Under the pieces are notes generated by a model. It worked only from the letters and a program-made list of their open reading frames with translations. It made no database searches and was not told the DNA's origin. DNA of 64,000 bases, taken from positions 124,001 through 188,000 of the IMG/VR virus record IMGVR_UViG_3300044796_000662; one strand, written 5' to 3'. The translations under genes and the position numbers were made by a program. Each line of letters begins with the position of its first letter. Position 1 is the first letter of the stretch. This document shows, piece by piece, positions 8,901 through 17,198 of the stretch. The DNA comes from a virus.

Positions 8901-10128
8901 ACGCTTGCGCGTAGACGTGCTGGAAGGTCAGATCGATAGGACGGCTCCAGTAGAGGAGCTGCCCGGTCGGATAAGGCCCAGGAGTCGTCGTCTGCACCTT
9001 CAAGGTGCCTGGCGTGAGTGTGGTGATGCCCGTGCCGATGCGCTGCCACGGAGAGACGGGGTCGTTCTCCGGCAGAGTCGCTGCCTCGTACGAGACGAAC
9101 GTCGAGCTGAGCGGCCTTGATAGCGGCGGGAACGCGATGCGATGGTTGGGCGTGTTGAGCGTGAGAAGGTTCGGGTCGTTGAGCACGGGCGTGTATGCCC
9201 GCTCGTAGGCCCGGTACTTGAGGTCCCTCTGGAGCGGTTGTGCCAGCGTCGCTTGGATGTCGAGCGGCGTGTACAAGCTCGGCGTGAGCAGGACGTTGTT
9301 GTAGCGATAGTGGTGTGAGATTTCCGTGGGGTAGCCGACGTCACGGTTCCACGAGTTGAGCCTGAACTCGAAGCTGTTCAAGGCCATGAGTTCGACGGTC
9401 GGGTTTTGGATCCACGAGTAGTTGACCTTGACGTCATCCCCCGGGTCCGGAGCCGAAGGGAGCACGATCTGCCCAAGCAGCCCGAACACCTCGGTCGGGG
9501 TCACGGGGGTGCCGTTGACCGTGACCATGACATCTGTGGGGTCTTCGGCAATCTGGCCGTCACGTGGGTCGAAGATCTCCCACAGGATACTGCCGTTGGC
9601 GTTGTCCGGAAGCCGCAGGTTCGCTGCCACACGGATCGAGGTGGACGAGAGCACCGCCGTGATGAGGTAGGTCCCCGCGTTGACCGTAGTCCCGAGCCCA
9701 AGCAGGCCACCGGCCATCGAGGATCCGCCCCCAAGGCTTGCTTGCAGGGTGTGGTGCACCTTGGCTTGGGACGCCATGCTGGAGCTGGCGGTGATCGAAG
9801 AGTCCGAGCTGCCCGGCAGGAAGAGCGAATGGCCGGTGATGTGCGCCGCGGTGTTGTGGGCAACTGTCAGCGAGGCACTCAGGTTCGAGTTCGCGTTGAG
9901 GTTGGCGTTGGCCAGCGAAACGCCAAGGTCCGCCCCAAGCGTGATGTACAAGCCCACCATCGACGTGGTGATGAGGCCCCCGGGCAGGACCAGAGTCACC
10001 GCATCGAGGATGCGTCCCCCTGCACCGGCCGCAAGAACGAGCGGCGGCTTCGCAATCGGACCGTAGTCGGTGAAGACCGAGTTCTGGACCGTAGGCGAGG
10101 TGGAGGTGAAGATCGCTTGGGTGGTCAT
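5959..10128 (-). CDS. Giant lectin-repeat adhesin-like virion protein, 1389 aa
   Basis: Four concanavalin/LamG-like repeats are recognisable by their end motifs: HSYRIFRSLTGTVGLYIDG (near 492), HTYRIVKSTGGNLVSLFIDS (near 828), HRYRIVRDPGGGVSVLLDS (near 1000) and HSYRLVRDPTQGSVSVFIDS (1370-1389). Three of the repeats open with a line like YEAATLPENDPVSPW (near 347, 575 and 1237). Residues 198-245 carry a VTVNGTPV...VKVNYSW module also seen in the sheath. Residues 140-190 and 932-990 carry variants of the NNGTF module. The protein stops exactly after the fourth FIDS, whereas the first three repeats continue for about 50 more residues, so the last repeat is truncated. Glycan or cell-surface binding is inferred from the fold. 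Confidence 0.8.
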   Translation of the reverse strand: MTTQAIFTSTSPTVQNSVFTDYGPIAKPPLVLAAGAGGRILDAVTLVLPGGLITTSMVGLYITLGADLGVSLANANLNANSNLSASLTVAHNTAAHITGHSLFLPGSSDSSITASSSMASQAKVHHTLQASLGGGSSMAGGLLGLGTTVNAGTYLITAVLSSTSIRVAANLRLPDNANGSILWEIFDPRDGQIAEDPTDVMVTVNGTPVTPTEVFGLLGQIVLPSAPDPGDDVKVNYSWIQNPTVELMALNSFEFRLNSWNRDVGYPTEISHHYRYNNVLLTPSLYTPLDIQATLAQPLQRDLKYRAYERAYTPVLNDPNLLTLNTPNHRIAFPPLSRPLSSTFVSYEAATLPENDPVSPWQRIGTGITTLTPGTLKVQTTTPGPYPTGQLLYWSRPIDLTFQHVYAQAWRMYITAAPTTEGVFTGIAAGYSDEEHAIVVGYLNNGGSMMIGFLVQGGGNDPSVIASWSGGLDSGGNPTGAPVAFDWTVVHSYRIFRSLTGTVGLYIDGNVTPTLQILETQAPFLEELSAPFNEVEGAFWGSLSRESANTSDWEFVLYDILPTNPQQTAPSIFVNYEANTVPEQASQPWTPIGSGGTETILNNKYPLLLDSTSATTQASESALGLVGGDFKGFDRIEPLLAASSDVVLDVNVQLRTFTHGITPNAVMAAVDDGDRLTQLCFLSDTAAPKLSYGGRATPDEFTPYTWTATGGQTAHMVGRILRITDTSVTDGLVYYIDDNAPILDATSTPVRVVSPNYDYMLEFRVLVHSYTADTTTHFCGVDAEVYDGARSVGVMFTKLSGVLNVTLHSDGTALVSFPFNWDDGQAHTYRIVKSTGGNLVSLFIDSVFIGTEPYSSFHVPGGTQTGVVTFGSSTPATNGALSVVDWSYCNAWRVLSSFQTYVGIWRGYDPNALTGYHLPLKTSGTEAAIANNALGDGAANFVAAGVSIGDYLVIDVGPNKGTYTITGVLSTSLTISTSFPAGPSVVGYRIPAQTNWQTAHRYRIVRDPGGGVSVLLDSTNAQPIIYIGYNDVDLPPSTVGVLRIINNALPGIAWGAFDPTNISQTVWSFVRYGITRAPTSLRIVPPHQVLNQRNVMASYERHLTTLPHTLTDFWSESEGIPPELYPDFLTNPDLVAYTLLNEGTPLVPSTQTFEVNTPTVVNVPVASLNNIADVLNTQSFVLNDAAYETKLVVPDEVLYNSLSVIERDTGVPNLIADFDDWLHDLGTIYYQKTECLTYDANTLPESDTTAITPWTYYAQDPTHVSRSVFNNVLTYGTDSTGTITAYSNPTPLPDAVGLVTQVTYRLKLLSDASLGLGDSQVRFGMSAPGMTISLGFITSPIGERYVLVFDQKTNKIVGGRRFDFLDGNYHSYRLVRDPTQGSVSVFIDS
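5962..9090 (-). repeat. Four LamG-like lectin repeats within the 1389-aa gene
   Basis: The copies lie approximately at 8449-9090, 7444-8406, 6904-7431 and 5962-6420. Copy three contains an inserted NNG-type module (7159-7335). Copy four ends at the stop codon without the final strands. Confidence 0.6.
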
Positions 10129-12260
10129 TCAGGCACGTAGTTCAGCGAGGTGTCTTTCGGGCCGATGCGAATGAGTGCGTGCTCTGTACCTGGCCCATAG
10201 ATAACTTGAATGGTCAGGACGTAGGTCCCAGCCGTAAATCCACGTGCGGACAGGAGAACTTGCGTCTGGGTCACTGTCTGCACCCCGGTGACCGTGACCG
10301 GCGTCGGCCCCGTAATCACGTAGATGGCCGGATCGAGCAGCCCGGCGTCGATTGTGAGCCCCTTCGAGAAGGTCACGAGCACGGCCCCCTCGTTCGGGAG
10401 GTAGGTGGCCGATTGGAGCAGCGGACCCACGGCGTTCGCTACCCAGTTGGTCGTCTGGCTGTACGGAGCCCCATCCGCCTGGATCAGCCCTGAGATCTGG
10501 AGCTGGTAGAGGTCGTTGTTCGTCGGCTCGGCGATCGTGAGGAGGATGATGTTCACCGGGGTGAGGTGCTGCCAGGTGATGCTCCCGTTATCGGGGTCCG
10601 CCACGATGAGTGGTGTGTCCAGCTCTACAACCCCAGGACTTGGGAGTCCGACCACCAAAGCGATCGTGTTCTGCCAAGAGGTGGAGATGAGGATGTAGTT
10701 CCAAAGCTCGACCGGCTCGGAACCCACAGCGAAGAGGTACGACACTTCCCCGGATCCGAGGATCGCACCGTTGTGAAAGGTGCCGAGAAGCGTCTGGACG
10801 GGTGTGGCGCTCAAGACCATCGTCGGGACGCCACCGCCAGAGAGCTGGTAGTGCACCGGATCGGACACTCTATCGAGGCGCACACCCTCCCTGAACTGGA
10901 CAAGGAGTTGCTGGTCCTGCGAGATGACTCCAGAAACGGAGACCTCTACCTCGTCGATGAGGGCGATCTCTTCATTGACGGACACGCTCGTGGCCGAGGT
11001 TCCGATGGTTACGGCATCGGAGACGTTCAACACCTCGGGCGCGAAGTGGATGTTGTCGGAGTTGCCCGCGCGTGCCGCATCCGACAACGTTACGGTGTCC
11101 GCAACGGCTCGCCGGGTGCCCGCAGAAAAAACGCCGTTCTCCGAAAGAAACACCGTCTCCGAGAGGTTGTTCGTGAAGTTGTTGTTGAAGGACAGGGCGT
11201 CCGAAACAGACACGGTATCGGACAGTGCGACCAGATGCCCGTATCTGGGGCTCGCCGAATCGGAAACACCCACCGTGTCTGATAGGGACGCTTGGGTTGC
11301 GTGGTGGGTGCTGACGGCATCTGACAAGGAAGCCGTGTCCGCGAGCGCTTGGTGAAACGCAACAGTGAAGGCCAGAGCATCGGACGCAGAGACGGTATCC
11401 GAGAGGGTGATACCACCGCCACCTCCGGCGTGCAGGGTGATGGAGATCTGGTCCGTGACCGCTACAGTCTCCGAGACAAACGGTCGTGCGCGGTACGCAC
11501 GCGTGAGCGAATCCGAGACCGACACGCTGTCCGTGACAGTGTTGAAGTACGCGTGGTACTCCGAGACCGAGTCGCTCGCTGTGACAGTGTCGGAAACGGC
11601 AACCGAGGTTCTGTGCAAAAGGGACGTGGAGTCCGAGACAGAGACGCTATCCGAGACCGTTGGATGTGTGTGGTGCTGAAGACCTACTGCATCTGTGACC
11701 GTCACCGTTTCCGAGACCGGCGCGTGCCCCACCTGATGCAAGGTGGTGATCGAGTCCGAGACGCTGACCGTGTCAGAGCCCGTGACGTACGCCGAGTAGA
11801 GGATGAAGAGCGAGTCCGAGACCGACACACTGTCCGACACACCCACGACGTTCGAGGAGGTCGTCGTGAACGTCGAATTGAAGGTCTGCGAGTTGCCGGC
11901 CAAGTCCGTGACAGAGATGGCCACCGCATTCGAGCCGCTCGCCCAATTCGGGTGCGTGTCGATCGTGACCGTGCAGGTCGTATCGCTGAAGATGATCGAG
12001 CTTCCGTACGTGGGCAGAAAGTCCCCGCCAGCGATGATCGGGTTGCCCCCTATGTTCACGGACAGCGACCACGGGTCCAAGTGCGACGGAGAGCTAACCT
12101 GGAACGACACCGTGGCCGAGTCGGAAACTCCCGTGGCACCGTTGGCTGGACTCAGGTTGGCGATCGAAGGTGTGGTCGCATCGAACGCACGGCTAGCGTA
12201 CGGCGCAGTGCCGTAAGTATCGAGCCCGTACGTTCCTCCCCAGACGACCGTGTTGGGCAT
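10125..12260 (-). CDS. Repeat-containing tail fibre/adhesin-like protein, 711 aa
   Basis: The start is an ATG with the Tyr/Gly motif YGLDTYGTAPY, followed by a bacterial Ig-like domain (LSPANGATGVSDSATVSF, residues 36-130). Residues about 138-420 consist of roughly 14 units of about 20 residues built on VSDSVSVSDS followed by 10-12 variable, often aromatic or His-containing residues. After the repeats, residues 430-711 form beta domains (ISQDQQLLVQFREGVRLD and LPNEGAVLVTFSKGL) of Ig-like type. It overlaps the next gene by ATGA. The regular repeats suggest an extended stalk, with binding by the terminal domains. This is inferred, because no enzymatic residues are seen. Confidence 0.8.
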   Translation of the reverse strand: MPNTVVWGGTYGLDTYGTAPYASRAFDATTPSIANLSPANGATGVSDSATVSFQVSSPSHLDPWSLSVNIGGNPIIAGGDFLPTYGSSIIFSDTTCTVTIDTHPNWASGSNAVAISVTDLAGNSQTFNSTFTTTSSNVVGVSDSVSVSDSLFILYSAYVTGSDTVSVSDSITTLHQVGHAPVSETVTVTDAVGLQHHTHPTVSDSVSVSDSTSLLHRTSVAVSDTVTASDSVSEYHAYFNTVTDSVSVSDSLTRAYRARPFVSETVAVTDQISITLHAGGGGGITLSDTVSASDALAFTVAFHQALADTASLSDAVSTHHATQASLSDTVGVSDSASPRYGHLVALSDTVSVSDALSFNNNFTNNLSETVFLSENGVFSAGTRRAVADTVTLSDAARAGNSDNIHFAPEVLNVSDAVTIGTSATSVSVNEEIALIDEVEVSVSGVISQDQQLLVQFREGVRLDRVSDPVHYQLSGGGVPTMVLSATPVQTLLGTFHNGAILGSGEVSYLFAVGSEPVELWNYILISTSWQNTIALVVGLPSPGVVELDTPLIVADPDNGSITWQHLTPVNIILLTIAEPTNNDLYQLQISGLIQADGAPYSQTTNWVANAVGPLLQSATYLPNEGAVLVTFSKGLTIDAGLLDPAIYVITGPTPVTVTGVQTVTQTQVLLSARGFTAGTYVLTIQVIYGPGTEHALIRIGPKDTSLNYVPE
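11001..11849 (-). repeat. About 14 tandem 'SDSVSVSDS' repeats
   Basis: The repeats occur as 60-66 base units in the DNA, with recurring plus-strand cores like GAGTCCGAGACCGACAC. Units differ mainly in the 10-12 codons between cores. One unit carries a five-glycine insertion (LHAGGGGGI). The periodic acidic pairs could bind Ca2+, but this is inferred. Confidence 0.8.
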
Positions 12261-12263
12261 TCG

Positions 12264-12791
12264 TCACCAGGTCGCATCGACAACGATGTCCACGAGAGCG
12301 TGAACACCACACCTGGAGCCGGCGTACTGAGCGGCGGTTGGGTCTGGAGCGCCAGTCACGACCCAATAGACGTAGGTGGGCTGACTCACGCAGTCCGGGT
12401 CACGAGCCCGCATGAGGTAGTAAATGGTGACGCTCGAACCGCCCGTTGGGATGGGCAGCGTTCCAGCGTCCGCCTGTGTTCCGCCCGAGCCTAGCTGGCC
12501 GCCGAAGAGGGAGGTCGAGTGTCCCACACGATGCAAGCTGGAGTCTTGCTTCGCCCCCAATTCAGCGTAGTGCTGACCAGTTCCGGCATAGGTTGAAGTC
12601 GTTCCAGAGCCAGCGGGAGTGGTGGCGCTGTTCAAGCTTGTGGTCTTAGCGATGCGGCCCTGCGCATCGGGGATGCTGCCCGCCTTGTAGTAAGCGTTCC
12701 CGCGCGATCCTGTAGGGTATCCGGTCTGTCCCGCTGGCGAGTTGCCAAGATTCTGGACCATCCGAGATTGTGACTTGCCGATGTCCGCCAT
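12264..12791 (-). CDS. Unknown fibre-region protein, 175 aa
   Basis: I do not recognise this family. The first 100 residues are Gly/Ser/Thr-rich and low in hydrophobics (GNSPAGQTGYPTGSRGNAYY), as in flexible virion linkers. The last 60 residues form strands (SSVTIYYLMRARDPDCV, then PTYVYWVVTG) with two cysteines, ending in ALVDIVVDATW. It lies 3 bases after a fibre gene and 6 bases from the next one, within the appendage operon. It is likely a small structural component or an adaptor between fibre subunits. Confidence 0.65.
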   Translation of the reverse strand: MADIGKSQSRMVQNLGNSPAGQTGYPTGSRGNAYYKAGSIPDAQGRIAKTTSLNSATTPAGSGTTSTYAGTGQHYAELGAKQDSSLHRVGHSTSLFGGQLGSGGTQADAGTLPIPTGGSSVTIYYLMRARDPDCVSQPTYVYWVVTGAPDPTAAQYAGSRCGVHALVDIVVDATW

Positions 12792-12797
12792 GGCCCC

Positions 12798-15113
12798 TCA
12801 GAAAGTTGGCGTGGAAGCGCCGTCCCAAGGCCCGGCGCAGAACGTAGCGTTAGGGGAGGTGCCACTGGACAGTACAATCCATTTCAGGCTGTCCAACGTC
12901 TGATTGACTTGAAGACCCTGCGTGATCATCAGCCATCTGGGGGTCCCCTTGCGCGCTCGGGGCCAACCGGCTACACCGCCCATCCAAATCCAGACTGGCT
13001 CACGTACGTACGTAAGCGTGGGGGTAGTGGCGAGCTGGTCGGGGTACCCCCAGTTGACCTGGCACAGAGACCCCACCGCATAGTCGTACAGATACGCGGT
13101 GCTCATAGCGACCATGTAGTCACCAAACACAGGGTTCCCGTTGACACCGTAAGGGTTATTCAGACCTCGACGCCTGAAACAACGCCACACCCCGTTATAC
13201 GAGCCGTTCGTGAAGCACGTCTGGCCGAGGTTGTAGGAATCGATCGCAGAGGAGTTAACACTGAGGTTCTGAGTACGGTTGAAACCACTCAGAGTATACC
13301 CGCCGAAGGTTTGGGCGGCATACGGGTCGAGGTCCCCATCCTCTGTGTTGTCCAATCTTTGGAAACCTATGCCGACATACCCAGTCGATTGGCACGACTG
13401 GTAGTAGCCCCATGTGCCGTCTTGAGAGACGCCCTGCTGCTCGATGTTGTTCGCGCACAAAAGCTGCGCTCGACCAGGGTTGGTAGGATTGAGGTTGCTG
13501 CACCAGTACGACGCACTCGTACCGACAGAACCAGCCCCGCCTGTTCCGATGACGGCCATAGTCGCAGTCGCAAGTCCGCCGGGGCCTAGAGGGAAGCCGT
13601 TGGCAGTGGGGTTACCCGTAGAGCCCCCAGGACAGACAGTAGAAGACACCTGAGATAGAGCATTGGCCATCGTGGAGAACCGACCAGTCGATGTCGTCGT
13701 GGCGCCCTCAGTCGAAGTGCTCTGGTCGATGCACTGGTAGTAAATGTGCCCTTGGGTAGCGTTGAGGCGCCACCAGACCATCTCACGAACGTAGGCGATC
13801 GGAGGACCAGCCGTGCTCGTTACTGTGGCCGCTGAAAAGGAGCCCGTGACCGTATCGGTAGTGGAGTTGTTCCACCCGTAGAGGTTGCCCGCCCAGCCGC
13901 TCGAACCTGTACCCACGACACGCGGAGCAATGACCAAGAATCCCGTGCCGCCAGAGGAATCAGGCATGTACCCGAGAAGCTCGCCTTGAGCGCCCGTGCT
14001 CGACTGCGTGACGTTCTCACCGCGGATGAAGGTACCCGTCGAGACGTTCGTCCCGATCGGAATCTTCATGGTCGTTGGGCCTTGGAGACAAATCCACTGT
14101 CCGCCACCACCGGAACCCTGCAAGTAGCTCGGGTAGATGTGCTGTAGAGGATCGGTCTCAACCCATTGGAGATTGGGGTTGTTGCCGTCGCTGGCAACAC
14201 CACCGGGGTTGTAGAGCAGGACGTTCGAAGCGCTCACGTACCCAGCGATCAGGAACGTACCGTTGTTGCCGCCCGCCAAGCTCGAAGGGTTGAGGATGGT
14301 GATTCGGCGCCCAACGTCCGCAGCCGTGAAGCCTGCGAAGGTTGACGTGGTGAAGTTGATGAGAGTGCTCGTCCCCGAGGTTACCGTAGAGAAGGCACCA
14401 ATTGAGCCGTCGTTCCCACCGTACTGCTCTGTGATGGTCAGGCTGGTGTTACCGCTCTCCGCAACGAGCTGCGGTGCGTAAACGATGACCTGCGAGGAGG
14501 TCGCCGAGACGATACGGAAGCTGCCGTTGTTGTTACTGATCGAGCCTGTGATCGTAGCGTACCGCCCAGGCGAACCGTTGACCGTGAAGCCGGACACACC
14601 CGTGATCGTGGCCTGGCCCGTCGAACCGCTGGCCGCCCCGATGACAGCCGCACCGCTGCTCGCGCCACCACCGGACACGTTCGATAGGTGCACTGCTCCG
14701 CCAACACCCCAAAGGTCGAGCGCTGAGTTGCGCAAGAGTGCCCAGGTCAAGCCGGAGTCCGTCGATACGCCGCTGGTGTTGTAGATCGTGACCGAGGTCG
14801 CCGAGACGTACGAGGTGATGAGGAACGTGCCGTCGTTGCCGCCGTGCGAACCTCCCGAGATGGTGATGTACTGACCGACGCAACCGGGGGTCATGTTCGT
14901 CAGGCCACCCAACGTGACAGTGGGGCTTGAGAACGCGGTGACCGTACCGGCCGCCCCGCTCTGAAGGATGTTCGTGCAGCCGGAGCTTTGCCCGTTTCCC
15001 CCAGACATGTACTTCCAACCGGCCGCCAACATCGTGCGAGTGAGCTTCCAGATGGCGTGACTCGTCTCTCCGGAGTTCTGAAGAACGAGGTTGACTGTTG
15101 CTGCGTTGGCCAT
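12798..15113 (-). CDS. Tail fibre-like protein, paralogue A with three NNG modules, 771 aa
   Basis: It is a tandem paralogue of the next upstream gene. Both start with MANA, then carry AIWKLTRTMLAAGWKY, LWGVGGAVHL, IYPSYLQ, the run from GPTTMKIPIGTNV to FIRGENVTQS, TGAQGELLG, and YDYAVGSLCQVNWG (the paralogue has YDFGAAVFPLQTNTG), ending in GPWDGASTPTF. It differs by an extra beta module at residues 51-127 inserted between SSGCTN and NSALDLW. Two more copies lie at 165-230 and 238-317. The shared head and tail suggest identical attachment and oligomerisation, with different surface modules. A role in receptor binding or as a virion decoration fibre is inferred. Confidence 0.8.
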   Translation of the reverse strand: MANAATVNLVLQNSGETSHAIWKLTRTMLAAGWKYMSGGNGQSSGCTNILQSGAAGTVTAFSSPTVTLGGLTNMTPGCVGQYITISGGSHGGNDGTFLITSYVSATSVTIYNTSGVSTDSGLTWALLRNSALDLWGVGGAVHLSNVSGGGASSGAAVIGAASGSTGQATITGVSGFTVNGSPGRYATITGSISNNNGSFRIVSATSSQVIVYAPQLVAESGNTSLTITEQYGGNDGSIGAFSTVTSGTSTLINFTTSTFAGFTAADVGRRITILNPSSLAGGNNGTFLIAGYVSASNVLLYNPGGVASDGNNPNLQWVETDPLQHIYPSYLQGSGGGGQWICLQGPTTMKIPIGTNVSTGTFIRGENVTQSSTGAQGELLGYMPDSSGGTGFLVIAPRVVGTGSSGWAGNLYGWNNSTTDTVTGSFSAATVTSTAGPPIAYVREMVWWRLNATQGHIYYQCIDQSTSTEGATTTSTGRFSTMANALSQVSSTVCPGGSTGNPTANGFPLGPGGLATATMAVIGTGGAGSVGTSASYWCSNLNPTNPGRAQLLCANNIEQQGVSQDGTWGYYQSCQSTGYVGIGFQRLDNTEDGDLDPYAAQTFGGYTLSGFNRTQNLSVNSSAIDSYNLGQTCFTNGSYNGVWRCFRRRGLNNPYGVNGNPVFGDYMVAMSTAYLYDYAVGSLCQVNWGYPDQLATTPTLTYVREPVWIWMGGVAGWPRARKGTPRWLMITQGLQVNQTLDSLKWIVLSSGTSPNATFCAGPWDGASTPTF
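14163..14963 (-). repeat. Three NNG[TS]F beta modules in fibre paralogue A
   Basis: The copies encode residues 51-127 (14733-14963), 165-230 (14424-14621) and 238-317 (14163-14402). Each has the pattern VG-x-I-x-I..G, NNGTF.I, then S.V.LYN. The first copy is absent from paralogue B and best matches the module of the 1015-residue protein. Confidence 0.7.
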
Positions 15114-15122
15114 GGTGCTCTC

Positions 15123-17192
15123 TCAGAAAGAAGGAGTCGTCACGCCGTCCCATGGCCCGACAACCATCTGTGAAATTGCGGATGCGGAGGTCAACACAAT
15201 CCACTGCAAAGAGTCGAACGTCGAGTTGACGCTTGCCCCCTGACAGAGCTGTAGCCACCTGGGGGTGCCTTTACGCATTCGACCGGACGCAAGCTGTGCA
15301 GTGTAGGGGGAGAGATAGAGCCATAGTTGGTCACGCACATAGGTCGTGGTGACTGCGGTTCCAACTTGATCTGGGTTGCCCGTGTTTGTTTGAAGCGGAA
15401 ACACAGCGGCCCCGAAGTCGTACAGCATCATCACGCTGAACCAGTTGTAGGTCTCTCCCGAAAGACCTCGACGGCGGAAACCCTTGAACCCGTGACCGCC
15501 GGTAGAGTTAGCGATCCATGTTTGGTCTGTACGGCAATTGTCCGTAGCGCTGCCAGCGCCGTTGATCGTCACCGTATCCGCTGATCTGTTAGCCGCTGCG
15601 TTCAGCGAACCTGACCAGTGCCCTTGATGGACGTACGGATCGAGATCCCCGTCCTCCTGGTTGTCCAACCTCAAGTACGAGAGCATCTGGTACCCGGTCG
15701 AGTTGCACGACTGGAGATAGAACCAGGTCCCGTCCGCCGAGACTCCTTGCTGAGGCACACAGTTGGCCGCAATGAGCTGCGCCCTTCCAGGAGATGTGGG
15801 AGACACAACCGACCAGTAGCTCCAGTAGCTACCACCGCCGCCTTGCCCTGGCTGGCCGAGAACTGCGTACGTGCCCGTCCACGAAGTCGAGAACCCGTTG
15901 GTCGTGCAGTTACCGCCCGTAGACCCGCCAGGAGCGAGGATCGAGGTGACCTGGCTCAACGTGCCCGCCATCGTCGAGAGGCGGCCCGTGCTTGCAGTCG
16001 TCGCCGACTCCGTGGACGAGTTCTGATCGATCCTCTGATGCCACATGAGCCCAGAGTTGTTGTAGTTCTTGTAGATGCAGGTCTCGGCGATATACGCGAT
16101 GGGCGTCGAGCTGGCAGGGGTTGTAATGGTGACCCCCGAGAAGGCCCCCGTGATGGTGTCCGTGTTGGCCGAGTTGTTCCAGCCGTACGTCGCGAACGGA
16201 CCGGCTTGCACACCCGTCCCCACGACTCTTGGAGCGACGACGAGGTAGCCGGTACCACCGGAGGTGTCCGTCACGATCCCAAGAAGCTCCCCCTGCGCGC
16301 CGGTCGTGCTCTGTGTGATGTTTTCACCACGGATGAAAGTGCCGCCCACGGGCACGTTCGTACCAATGGGGATCTTCATGATGGTCGGCCCCTGAAGGAC
16401 GATCCAACACCCGTTACCCGTGATGTTCTGGATGTAGCTCGGGTAGATCTGGTTCAGCGGCGAGTATTCGACCCACTGAAGGGTTGGGTTCTGCGAGTCG
16501 TTGATCGTGACTGTCGGAGTGCACTCAGGCCCAGCATGCAGAAGGATGTGGTTGTTGGCCACGTAGCCGGCAATCAGATATGTGCCGTTGTTCCCGCTAC
16601 CCGAGTTGAGGATCGTGATCATACGACCAACGTCCGTGGTCGTGAATCCAGTGAACGAGCTGGTCGTGAAGTTGATGAGGGTGCTCTGCCCTGTGGTCGT
16701 GGTGGAGTACGTCGTGATGGAGCCATCGGCTCCGCCGTACTGCTCGACCACGGCCAAACTGGAGTTGCTCGTCTCCGCCACGAGTTGAGGAGCGAACACC
16801 GTGACCGTTGTTCCAGTCTGCGCCGTGATGCGGAAGCTGCCATTGTTGCCGCTCCCCGACCCCGTGATGGTCAGGTAGTCGCCAACGGAAGCCGACGTGA
16901 AGCTACTGACTCCCGTGATGGTCGAGGCGCCCGTCGATGCGACCGCAGCCCCGATGCTCACTCCCGAGCCGCTGCCGGTACCACGGCTCGCGTTCTGGAG
17001 GTTGACGGCCCCGTCTACGCCCCACCAGTCCAGAGCCGCGTTGTTGGAGTGATCGACCGTGCCGCTGTTGCCGTTGCCGCTCGCCTTGTACTTCCACCCA
17101 GCCGAGAGCATGGCCCGGGAGAGCTTCCAAATGGCGCTGAACTGATCGACCGAGGTGTTCAGTGTGTAGTTGAGTACGTATGCGTTTGCCAT
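15123..17192 (-). CDS. Tail fibre-like protein, paralogue B with two NNG modules, 689 aa
   Basis: It is similar to paralogue A over almost its whole length: AIWKLSRAMLSAGWKYKAS, LDWWGVDGAVNLQNAS, the FIRGENITQ block and the ending GPWDGVTTPSF. It has two NNG-type modules (residues about 87-145 and 155-240: GNNGSFRITA and GNNGTYLIAGY) rather than three. At residue 46 it passes directly from TVDHSN to NAALDWW, where paralogue A carries the extra module. It starts 6 bases after the 399-residue gene. It is probably a fibre or decoration protein; the ligand is unknown. Confidence 0.8.
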   Translation of the reverse strand: MANAYVLNYTLNTSVDQFSAIWKLSRAMLSAGWKYKASGNGNSGTVDHSNNAALDWWGVDGAVNLQNASRGTGSGSGVSIGAAVASTGASTITGVSSFTSASVGDYLTITGSGSGNNGSFRITAQTGTTVTVFAPQLVAETSNSSLAVVEQYGGADGSITTYSTTTTGQSTLINFTTSSFTGFTTTDVGRMITILNSGSGNNGTYLIAGYVANNHILLHAGPECTPTVTINDSQNPTLQWVEYSPLNQIYPSYIQNITGNGCWIVLQGPTIMKIPIGTNVPVGGTFIRGENITQSTTGAQGELLGIVTDTSGGTGYLVVAPRVVGTGVQAGPFATYGWNNSANTDTITGAFSGVTITTPASSTPIAYIAETCIYKNYNNSGLMWHQRIDQNSSTESATTASTGRLSTMAGTLSQVTSILAPGGSTGGNCTTNGFSTSWTGTYAVLGQPGQGGGGSYWSYWSVVSPTSPGRAQLIAANCVPQQGVSADGTWFYLQSCNSTGYQMLSYLRLDNQEDGDLDPYVHQGHWSGSLNAAANRSADTVTINGAGSATDNCRTDQTWIANSTGGHGFKGFRRRGLSGETYNWFSVMMLYDFGAAVFPLQTNTGNPDQVGTAVTTTYVRDQLWLYLSPYTAQLASGRMRKGTPRWLQLCQGASVNSTFDSLQWIVLTSASAISQMVVGPWDGVTTPSF
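16473..16934 (-). repeat. Two NNG[TS]F/Y modules in fibre paralogue B
   Basis: The copies encode residues about 87-145 (16758-16934) and 155-240 (16473-16730). They match modules two and three of paralogue A in order, so the pair predates the gene duplication. Confidence 0.65.
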
Positions 17193-17198
17193 CTGATC

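Noticed and set aside
11001-11849. CRISPR-like regular repeats
   Set aside because: The 60-66 base periodicity stays in frame and encodes a protein repeat; the repeats are imperfect and have no spacer structure.
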